This document shows positions 47,010-54,924 of a DNA stretch of 64,000 nt, in pieces. The notes under the pieces are model-generated. The model saw only the letters and a program-made list of their open reading frames with translations. It did not search any database and was not told the DNA's origin. Position 1 is the stretch's first letter; every line of letters begins with the position of its first letter. Made by a program: the position numbers and the translations under genes. Source of the DNA: an uncultured Christensenella sp. (GTDB taxonomy: Bacteria > Bacillota > Clostridia > Christensenellales > Pumilibacteraceae); NCBI GenBank assembly GCA_949948785.1, contig CATLGX010000002.1:1-64000 (forward strand), read 5' to 3'.

Positions 47010-47836
47010 CCGAAATACAGCAAAAGCTGTTGCCTATGTTGGAGTGGTTTCACGGGTTTTGCGCGGAGAACGGACTGCGCTACTATGCGATAGGCGGAAC
47101 GCTGCTCGGCGCGGTTCGGCACGGCGGATTTATCCCGTGGGACGACGATATAGACTTGGGTTTGCCGCGCAAGCATTACGAAAAGTTTTGCGAGCTTATG
47201 CGCGGTGAGAAAAACGGGCGGTACGTCGCGGAAACGATAGCGGACGGCAATAAAGATTTTATTTACGGGTTCTGTAAATTGTACGACACAAGCACTACCG
47301 TGATTAGCAAAAACAGGTTCAAGACCAAACGCGGCTTGTTTATAGACGTATTCCCAATAGACGGCATAGGCGATACCTTGGAGAATGGTAAAAAGAACTA
47401 TAAAAAAATCGAGTTCAAAAACAGACTTATTATCGCAAAGCGCGCCAAAATGAGCCGCGGCAAGCCGTTCTATCAAAACGCGGCGATATTCGCGGCAAAG
47501 TTCCTGCCTTTCGGCTGGCGCAAAGCCATCGTCAAGGTCCACCGCAAGTGCGCGGCGCGCGATTACGACGCAAGCGAATATGTCGGTAATCTCTTCGGGC
47601 ATTGGCACGAACGCGAAATCGTAAAACGCGAATGGATGGGAGAGCCGACGCTCAAAAAATTCGAGACTGTCGAAATTTTTTGCCCCGAACGGTCCGACCT
47701 CTACCTGACCTCTATTTACGGCGACTACATGACCCCGCCGCCCGAAAATAAGCGCATCCCCGAGCATGACGCGCTTTACGTCGACTTGAATAAGTCGTAT
47801 CTCGAAAAAGACAACGAAAAAGGAGAAATAGTATGA
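47006..47836 (+). CDS. LicD family protein, copy 3
   Basis: 'YYAIGGTLLGAVRHGGFIPWDDDIDLGLPRKHYEKF'; AAAGGAG RBS. Confidence 0.92.
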   Translation: MTEIQQKLLPMLEWFHGFCAENGLRYYAIGGTLLGAVRHGGFIPWDDDIDLGLPRKHYEKFCELMRGEKNGRYVAETIADGNKDFIYGFCKLYDTSTTVISKNRFKTKRGLFIDVFPIDGIGDTLENGKKNYKKIEFKNRLIIAKRAKMSRGKPFYQNAAIFAAKFLPFGWRKAIVKVHRKCAARDYDASEYVGNLFGHWHEREIVKREWMGEPTLKKFETVEIFCPERSDLYLTSIYGDYMTPPPENKRIPEHDALYVDLNKSYLEKDNEKGEIV

Positions 47837-48549
47837 ACGTAGCGGTTATCATCGCCGGAGGGTCCGGCAAACGTACGGGACAGGACGTGCCCAAACAGTT
47901 TCTCACCGTAAACGACAAACCGATTATAATTTACACGCTCGAAAACTTCGAGCGCAACGAGTTAATCGACGACATAATAGTCGTTTGCATAGACGGATGG
48001 GAGCATATTCTCGAAGCATACGCCAAGCAGTTCGGCATAACCAAGTTGAAGCATATCGTTCAAAGCGGCGATTCGGCGCAAGCGTCCATATTCAACGGAG
48101 TAAAAGCGGCGCACGGACTTTACGGAGGCGATACGTGCGTGATAATCCACGACGGCATACGTCCGCTCGTCGACGAGAGCGTGCTCAACGACGTCATCGA
48201 AAAGTGTTATGAGTACGGCAACGGCGTAACTTCGCTTCCGTATAACGAACAGATTTTTGTTATAAAGGACGAAAAGAGTACCGAAAAGTATATTCCGCGG
48301 GAAACACTGCGCCGAGTATCCACGCCGCAGGCGTACAAACTCGGCAAGCTGTACGACTGTTATTTGCGCGCGCAAAAGACGGGCGTGGGCTTCGGCCCGT
48401 CGTCGTACGTCAATACAATGATGGCGGACCTCGGCGAGACGCTGTATTTTGCAAAAGGTTCGGACAAAAATATCAAACTGACAACGAAAGACGATTTGCA
48501 GATTTTTTACGGTTATATCGAGGCGGGTGAAAAAAATTGGCTGAAATAG
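47833..48549 (+). CDS. IspD/TarI-family cytidylyltransferase
   Basis: 'VAVIIAGGSGKRTGQDVPKQFLTVNDKPIIIYTLENFE', 'VIIHDGIRPLVDESV', 'STPQAYKLGKLYDCY'. Confidence 0.92.
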   Translation: MNVAVIIAGGSGKRTGQDVPKQFLTVNDKPIIIYTLENFERNELIDDIIVVCIDGWEHILEAYAKQFGITKLKHIVQSGDSAQASIFNGVKAAHGLYGGDTCVIIHDGIRPLVDESVLNDVIEKCYEYGNGVTSLPYNEQIFVIKDEKSTEKYIPRETLRRVSTPQAYKLGKLYDCYLRAQKTGVGFGPSSYVNTMMADLGETLYFAKGSDKNIKLTTKDDLQIFYGYIEAGEKNWLK

Positions 48550-49547
48550 AATATACCGCGGCGGAGCGCGCGGACATAGCGCGTATCGCCGACTTGCCGT
48601 ACGGGTATTCGCGGCTTAAAAACGGCACGGTGCTCATAAGCGGCGGCACGGGCTTTTTGGGCTCGTTTCTTACCGCCGTATTGAAGCGCCGCAACGAAAA
48701 ATACGGCGACAATATCAAGGTCGTGTGCGTTTCGAGGCGCGGCGGCGCGGACGGCGACGGCGTAAAACATATTGCCGCCGACGTTACGCGTCCGCTCGAT
48801 TTGCCGCGCGCCGACTTTATAATTCATCTCGCGTCTAATACTCACCCCGCGCAGTATGCCGCCGACCCCGTCGGCACAATCGAGACCAATATTCTGGGGT
48901 GCCGCAATCTGTTGGAACTCGCGCGCCGCGTCGGCGCGCGGCGTTTCGTTCTCGCGTCGAGCGTGGAGATATACGGCAATTGCGGACAAACGCCCGTAGA
49001 TGAAAGTTATTGCGGTTATATCGACTGCAATACGGCGCGCGCGGGCTACAACGAAGCGAAGCGCGTGTCGGAAAGTCTGTGCCGCGCCTATTCGGTGCAG
49101 TACGGTACGGACAGCGTAACGGCACGGTTTTCGAGAGTGTTCGGCGCGGACAGGAAGGCGGACTCCAAAGCGATTGCGCAGTTTCTCGGAAAGGCGGTTT
49201 CCGGAGAAAACATAGTGATGAAGAGCGAGGGCAAGCAGAGATTTTCTTATTGCTATGTGGCGGACGCCGTGAGCGGACTAATCAAGGTTTTGCTTGACGG
49301 GAAAAGCGGCGAGGCGTATAATATATCGGCGGACGACGACGGTTCGACGCTCGGCGGGCTTGCGGCGTATATAGCGTCGCTCGCGGGTCGCAAAGTGGTT
49401 TTCGACCTTGAAAATATTCAGCAAGGCGCGTCGGCGGCGAGCTATGCTCTGCTCGACTGCACCAAGCTGAAAAGCCTTGGCTGGTCGCCCGTATATTCGG
49501 TAAAAGACGGGCTGAAAGCGACGTTCGACATCATGCGGTCGCTGTAA
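48537..49547 (+). CDS. NAD-dependent epimerase/dehydratase (SDR)
   Basis: 'VLISGGTGFLGSFLTAVL', 'ASSVEIYG', 'YNEAKRVSESLC'; TTG start. Confidence 0.9.
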   Translation: MAEIEYTAAERADIARIADLPYGYSRLKNGTVLISGGTGFLGSFLTAVLKRRNEKYGDNIKVVCVSRRGGADGDGVKHIAADVTRPLDLPRADFIIHLASNTHPAQYAADPVGTIETNILGCRNLLELARRVGARRFVLASSVEIYGNCGQTPVDESYCGYIDCNTARAGYNEAKRVSESLCRAYSVQYGTDSVTARFSRVFGADRKADSKAIAQFLGKAVSGENIVMKSEGKQRFSYCYVADAVSGLIKVLLDGKSGEAYNISADDDGSTLGGLAAYIASLAGRKVVFDLENIQQGASAASYALLDCTKLKSLGWSPVYSVKDGLKATFDIMRSL

Positions 49548-49560
49548 ACGGTACGTAAAA

Positions 49561-50574
49561 ATGACGGTAAGCCTAATCGTACCCGTGTATAACGCGGGGC
49601 AATATCTCGACGAGTTTTTGGACTCGGTTAAAGCACAGACTTTCACCGAGTTTCAAACCGTGCTCGTCGACGACGGTTCTACCGACGGCAGCGGCGAAAA
49701 GCTCGACGCTTTTGCCGCCGATTTTCACGACTGCAAGGTGATTCACAAGCAAAACGGCGGCGTAGTAAGCGCGTGGAAGCGCGGCGTTTCGGAAGCGGAC
49801 GGCGAGTATCTCGCATTTGCCGACCCAGACGACATTATGTCGCCCGACATGCTCGAAACGCAGTATAAACTAATGACCGAAAATTCCGCCGACCTCGTGA
49901 TTGTCGGCGTGCGCAAGCTCAAAGACGGCGAAATCCGTTCCATGGGCATACAGTTTTTAAAGCTGAACGACGGGCTGTACGAGGGCGAAAAGCTCGAAAA
50001 CATCAAGCGCGAGCTGTTCGGCTCGCAAGAGAATCCGCGCGCGGCGTTTCGCTTTTTTAAGCAGAATAAGATGTTTCGGCGCGACGCGGTGCTGTCGGCG
50101 CTCGGATTTACCGACGACGCGGTTTCTTACGGCGACGATATTTGCATATCCGCCGCCGCAGTGTACGACAGTAAGCGGCTGTATATTTGCAAAACGCCGC
50201 TTTATACTTACAGAGTTCACGGCGACAGCATAACGACGGCGAGCTATTCGCCCGAGGACGCTGACAACGCGAAACGCATTATAGAAAGCGTAACCGCGCT
50301 TGCGGTGGATAGGGGATTTTTAAACGAGCATATTGTTCGCGGTTATCCCGCGTTCCATATCGTGCGGCTCGTAAAAAAGATTTGCCGCGAGAATGCCGAT
50401 AAAAAACGCAAAAAGCAAAATCTCGCCGCGCTTCGCAAGCATCCGCTCGTCGCGGAATTTTCGACAAAGCTCGCAAAAAAACACCTGACGCGCGGCAAAC
50501 TCGGTATCGTAAGGCTTTTGAAACTCGGTTTTTATGCGCCGTTGATTAGTCATTTGAGAAAGAGCGAAGAATGA
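49561..50574 (+). CDS. GT2 family glycosyltransferase
   Basis: 'VSLIVPVYNAGQYLDEFLDSVKAQTFTEFQTVLVDDGSTDGSGE'. Confidence 0.95.
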   Translation: MTVSLIVPVYNAGQYLDEFLDSVKAQTFTEFQTVLVDDGSTDGSGEKLDAFAADFHDCKVIHKQNGGVVSAWKRGVSEADGEYLAFADPDDIMSPDMLETQYKLMTENSADLVIVGVRKLKDGEIRSMGIQFLKLNDGLYEGEKLENIKRELFGSQENPRAAFRFFKQNKMFRRDAVLSALGFTDDAVSYGDDICISAAAVYDSKRLYICKTPLYTYRVHGDSITTASYSPEDADNAKRIIESVTALAVDRGFLNEHIVRGYPAFHIVRLVKKICRENADKKRKKQNLAALRKHPLVAEFSTKLAKKHLTRGKLGIVRLLKLGFYAPLISHLRKSEE

Positions 50575-52301
50575 GCGGCGTAATGGACAAAAAACGCGGC
50601 GCGGTAAACGTTTCCGTTTCCATCGCGTTTAAGATAGCGATACTAATCGCCGATATCCTGGTGCGGCGGTATTTAATCCGATATATCGGCAACGAGGTCA
50701 ACGGACTTAATTCGCTGTACCTGTCCATACTGAAATTTCTCGCTGTGGCGGAGCTCGGCGTAGGTTCCGCAATCACTTTTTGCATGTACAAGCCCATCGT
50801 CGAGGGCAACAGCGACAAGGTGGCGGCGCTGTATCATCTGTTCACCAAACTGTATCTTGTGATAGGCTGTATAATCGCAGTCGGCGGGTGCGCGGTAATG
50901 CCGGCGTTGCCCTACCTTGCGAAAGACTATCAATCGGCGGACGTCAATCTGTATCTAACGTTCGGGCTGGTGCTTATATCCGTCGTCATGACGTATATGT
51001 TCAGTTCGAAAACGTCGCTGGTCAACGCGTATAAAAACAATTACATTTCCACTACCATACATTCGTGCGGACAGCTTTTGCAGTGCGGCGTACAAATAAT
51101 AGTGCTTATAACCACGCGTTCTTTCGTGTGGTATCTCGTATGCCGTATAGGTTCTGTCGCTTTGCAGTGGGGCGTTACCGAAATCGTGGCGCGCGTCAAG
51201 CACGGCGGCATAATACGCAACAGACAAAAAGCCGAGCCGCAGGAGAAAAAAGAAGTATCCAAAAACGTAAAAGCGATGTTTATGCACAAAATCGGCGCAG
51301 TGCTCGTAAACACCGCAGACAGCATAATAATTTCGGCGTTCATCGGTATATCGATGCTCGGGAAGTATACAAACTACACGACGATTATGGTTGCGATGAC
51401 GGGCGTAATTACGCTGTGTTTTACGCCGCTCACGTCGGTAATCGGGCATATGTGCGTGGGCGACGACAAGCGCGCCGCGCAAAAATACCACTCGTTTTTT
51501 CACACGTTCAATTTTGTGCTCGGCACGGTATTCTTTCTCGGCTATTACTCCGTTATAGATAATCTCGTAGTGATATTTTACGGAAAAGCGGATTTGGAAC
51601 TTGCCCGCGCGATTTCTTTTGTAATTACGCTCAATTATTTTGTGCAATTCATGCGGCAGTCCACGTTGCTTTTCCGCGACGCGACCGGAACTTTTTACAA
51701 CGACAGGTGGAAACCGCTTATCGAAGGCGCGATAAACGTGGGCTTGTCCATACTTTTCGTAAATGTGTTTCCGTCCGAATACAACGTCGTCGGCGTTATC
51801 GTTGCGACGATTATAACCAATATATTCATATGTCATATCGTAGAGCCGCACGTGCTGTTCAAGTACGCGTTCAAGAGCGGGGCGAAAGAATACTATATAA
51901 GAAACTATATTTATATCGGTGCGTTCGCCGCCGTGCTTGTCGCGTTGCATTTCTGCCATGTCGATTTTACGTCGCGGTGGACGGAACTTGTGGCTAACGG
52001 ATTTATCGCCGTCGCGCTCGCCGTCGTTCCGTGCGTTACGGCGGCGCTTGTCAATAAGAATTTCAGACACTTCGGCGCGTCCGTGTTGCGTAAAATCAAA
52101 AGCAAGTTTGTGCATAAAAACGCAGACGCGCCCGTTGCCGTCGGAAACGAAAACGGCGATCAAATAAGTCAATGCGAAAAATCCGACGCGCAAAAATCGG
52201 ACGCGTCGGACAACGAGAAAAGAAACGGCGGCTCGGAAACCGCGGCGGACGCCGCCGAGCGCGGAAGCGCGGGCGATGACGGGGACGGCGGCTGTGAATA
52301 A
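50571..52301 (+). CDS. Wzx-like polysaccharide flippase (MOP superfamily) with disordered C-terminal tail
   Basis: Many TM helices; 'YIGNEVNGLNSLYLSILKFLAVAELGVGSAITFCMYKPI'; ATGA overlap. Confidence 0.9.
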   Translation: MSGVMDKKRGAVNVSVSIAFKIAILIADILVRRYLIRYIGNEVNGLNSLYLSILKFLAVAELGVGSAITFCMYKPIVEGNSDKVAALYHLFTKLYLVIGCIIAVGGCAVMPALPYLAKDYQSADVNLYLTFGLVLISVVMTYMFSSKTSLVNAYKNNYISTTIHSCGQLLQCGVQIIVLITTRSFVWYLVCRIGSVALQWGVTEIVARVKHGGIIRNRQKAEPQEKKEVSKNVKAMFMHKIGAVLVNTADSIIISAFIGISMLGKYTNYTTIMVAMTGVITLCFTPLTSVIGHMCVGDDKRAAQKYHSFFHTFNFVLGTVFFLGYYSVIDNLVVIFYGKADLELARAISFVITLNYFVQFMRQSTLLFRDATGTFYNDRWKPLIEGAINVGLSILFVNVFPSEYNVVGVIVATIITNIFICHIVEPHVLFKYAFKSGAKEYYIRNYIYIGAFAAVLVALHFCHVDFTSRWTELVANGFIAVALAVVPCVTAALVNKNFRHFGASVLRKIKSKFVHKNADAPVAVGNENGDQISQCEKSDAQKSDASDNEKRNGGSETAADAAERGSAGDDGDGGCE

Positions 52302-53055
52302 AGATTGTTACGTCGGCGAACTCGCCGCACTCGAAGAAATACTTGCGGCGCTTTACAACGAGCGGCGCGACGATGTCGCCGCCGTGCTGTTGGAAAGGTT
52401 CGGTTCGTACGGCGGCATATTCGACGCGGACGAAAACAGGCTCGAAGACTGCGGATTGACAGAACGCGCGGCAAGGTTTTTCGCATACGGCAAGCGGCTT
52501 GTGAGACAGGCGCTGTTGCGCGAGGTTCGCTGGCACGCGATTGAATCGGCGCGCGATGTCGTGCGTTTTGCCGCGGCGCACTTTTTCGGCGAGAGCAGAC
52601 CCGACGAATGTTTGCTCGCTCTCGACGGGTCGGGCGCGGTGCGAAGCGTCGCGAGACTCGACGGCGGGCATGCGTTAAAAGACGCGGTGGGCAAAGCCGT
52701 TATACTGCGCGCCGAGCGCGCAATATGGTTGAGGTATTCGCCGACCGCGACGAGAGCGGCAGTCGATTTCGTTAGGCGGCGGGAGATACGAAGAGCGCGT
52801 GCCGCGCTCGAAATTGCGGGCAGTAAGCTAATCGATTACATAGAATACCGACCGCCGCTGTATTTTTCGGCTGCCGAGAAAAACGGAGAAATTTTTAAAA
52901 GCTGCGCGGAGGCGGACGAAACGCCGTACCGCGAAATAGATAATCAAACAGACGACTTCTGTCGAGAGGAGAAAAGATATGGAAGCGATATTGTTCGATA
53001 TGGACGGAACGCTCGTTCCGATGGAGCAGGACGCATTTACGAAAGCGTACTTTAA
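52294..53055 (+). CDS. RadC-like protein lacking the JAMM metal-binding motif
   Basis: RadC-like HhH region 'AAVLLERFGSYGGIFDADENRLEDCGLTERAARFFAYGKRLVRQAL' and 'SARDVVRFAAAHFFGESRPDECLLALDGSGAV', but 'IWLRYSPTATRAAVDF' where HNHPSG-x-xPSxxD is expected; GTG 52294 or ATG 52276 start. Confidence 0.65.
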   Translation: MNKDCYVGELAALEEILAALYNERRDDVAAVLLERFGSYGGIFDADENRLEDCGLTERAARFFAYGKRLVRQALLREVRWHAIESARDVVRFAAAHFFGESRPDECLLALDGSGAVRSVARLDGGHALKDAVGKAVILRAERAIWLRYSPTATRAAVDFVRRREIRRARAALEIAGSKLIDYIEYRPPLYFSAAEKNGEIFKSCAEADETPYREIDNQTDDFCREEKRYGSDIVRYGRNARSDGAGRIYESVL

Positions 53056-53686
53056 AGCGCTGTGCGCCAAGCTCGCGCCGAGAGGATATGTCCCCGCCGA
53101 GCTTACGGACGCGATATGGCGCGGCACCGCCGCCATGTTAAAAAACGACGGTTCGGCGTATAACCGCGACTTGTTTTGGCGCACGATGCGCGGAGTTTAC
53201 GGCGACCGCGTTGACGGGGATATGCGCGTTTTCGACGAATTTTACGAAAACGAGTTCGACGGACTTAAAGCCGAGACTCGTCTCAATCCCGCCGCGGCGC
53301 GAACGGTTGCGCGGCTCAAAACGAAAGGCGTAAAACTCGTTCTCGCGTCCAATCCCGTGTTTCCCGCGCTTGCGCAGGCTAAGCGCGTCGGCTGGGCGGG
53401 AATAGACGCTGGCGATTTCGCGCTTATTACGTCGTATGAAAACTCGCGGTATTGCAAGCCGAATCCCGAGTATTACAGAGACATCGCGAATACGCTGGGA
53501 GTAAAGCCCGAACGCTGTCTGATGGTTGGCAACGACACACGCGAGGATGTTGCCGCGGCTAAGGCGGGTCTTAACGTTTTCGTGCTGACAGACTGTCTTA
53601 TAGATTCGGACAGCGTCGATTTGTCGGGTTATCCGCACGGCGGATTCGAAGAATTGAACGCGTATCTGACAGAGGTCGGACTGTGA
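52979..53686 (+). CDS. HAD family hydrolase
   Basis: 'AILFDMDGTLVP', 'LVLASNPVFP', 'CLMVGNDTREDVAAAKAG'. Confidence 0.92.
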   Translation: MEAILFDMDGTLVPMEQDAFTKAYFKALCAKLAPRGYVPAELTDAIWRGTAAMLKNDGSAYNRDLFWRTMRGVYGDRVDGDMRVFDEFYENEFDGLKAETRLNPAAARTVARLKTKGVKLVLASNPVFPALAQAKRVGWAGIDAGDFALITSYENSRYCKPNPEYYRDIANTLGVKPERCLMVGNDTREDVAAAKAGLNVFVLTDCLIDSDSVDLSGYPHGGFEELNAYLTEVGL

Positions 53687-54336
53687 AAAACATCGAGAAC
53701 GTGCTTTTCGACCTCGACGGAACTCTTACCGACCCGTACGAAGGAATCACGGCTTCCGTCAAATACGCACTCGCAAAGATGAATCGAGAAGTGCCGAACG
53801 AAACGACACTGGGCGACTTTATAGGTCCGCCGTTGCCGTATTCGTTTATGCGGCATTGCGGCATGACGGAAGAGCAGGCGGAACGCGCGCTTTTGCTCTA
53901 CCGCGAATATTACGAGAAAAGCGGCGTGTTCGCGCTTAACGTTTACGACGGCGTAACGGACATGTTAGACGCGTTAAAGACGGCGGAGAAAAAGGTGTTT
54001 ATCGCAACGAGCAAACCGGAAAAGTACGCCGAACAAATAGCCGATAAGTTCGGGCTTGTCCGATACCTCGACGGCATTGCCGGCGCGTCCGCCGACTTGA
54101 CGAGAATAGAAAAAGCGGACGTAATCGCTTACGCCGCCGAAAGGTTCGGCATAGATAATGGATATGCGGTCATGGTCGGCGACAGAAGCTACGACGTAAT
54201 CGGCGCGGCAAAATGCGGCATGCCGTGTATAGGCGTAACGTACGGTTACGGCAGTGCCGACGAGTTTTCCTCCGCCGCGTTTATTGCAAAATCTCCGCAT
54301 GAAGTAGCGGAGATAATTTTAAGGGACGTGCATTAA
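53683..54336 (+). CDS. HAD family hydrolase (phosphoglycolate phosphatase-like)
   Basis: 'NVLFDLDGTLTDPYEGI', 'VFIATSKPEKYA', 'MVGDRSYDVIGAAKCGM'; GTG start. Confidence 0.92.
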   Translation: MKNIENVLFDLDGTLTDPYEGITASVKYALAKMNREVPNETTLGDFIGPPLPYSFMRHCGMTEEQAERALLLYREYYEKSGVFALNVYDGVTDMLDALKTAEKKVFIATSKPEKYAEQIADKFGLVRYLDGIAGASADLTRIEKADVIAYAAERFGIDNGYAVMVGDRSYDVIGAAKCGMPCIGVTYGYGSADEFSSAAFIAKSPHEVAEIILRDVH

Positions 54337-54380
54337 CGCGGCGGAACCCGACGCATAAATTGCGGGACGGGAATCGTCCG

Positions 54381-54749
54381 TCAGCTTTTGCTCGTGTCTG
54401 CGGAATCGCACGAAGGGTCTATCATTTCGTATTCGGGATTGGTGGGACGGGAGCGACCTGCGCGGTAAGGCGGAACGACGTCCGCTTTGCCGCATATTTT
54501 ATCGACGCTTCCGCCGTTGTCGATGTGCGTGCGCGTTCTGCGCCCGTTGCTCTTTTTCGCGGTTTCGGCGTTGTCCCGAATCTGCTTTCGGCGCGCGACG
54601 GTAACGCGACCTTCGGGATAGATTTCTTCGACAAGTACTTCTTCGGCGGACAATTCGGCGTCGGTTTTGTCGCGGCCCGAGATTTCCGGTTCGGAATTTT
54701 TGCGGCGAAGTTTGCCCCAAAGCTCTTTGAATTTTTGTTTTATGCTCAT
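54381..54749 (-). CDS. Hypothetical charged soluble protein
   Basis: MSIKQKFKELWGKLRRKNSEPEISGRDK...; AAGGAG RBS. Confidence 0.55.
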   Translation of the reverse strand: MSIKQKFKELWGKLRRKNSEPEISGRDKTDAELSAEEVLVEEIYPEGRVTVARRKQIRDNAETAKKSNGRRTRTHIDNGGSVDKICGKADVVPPYRAGRSRPTNPEYEMIDPSCDSADTSKS

Positions 54750-54924
54750 GGCGTTTCTCCTTGGCATGCTTTTTCAAATATTGTGAGCGAAGCGCGGGAA
54801 ATTATACATTAGAATTGGGTTAGGATTGAATGCGCGCGCATTCAATCCTTTGACTTTGGGCGAATATATTTGATATACTGTATTATGCGAACGGAGCGTA
54901 TCCGTTCGGTCGCGGGAGATTAAT

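Noticed and set aside
50955-52193. 412-aa minus-strand ORF
   Set aside because: Antisense to the Wzx flippase; Arg/His/Tyr-rich composition typical of a shadow ORF.
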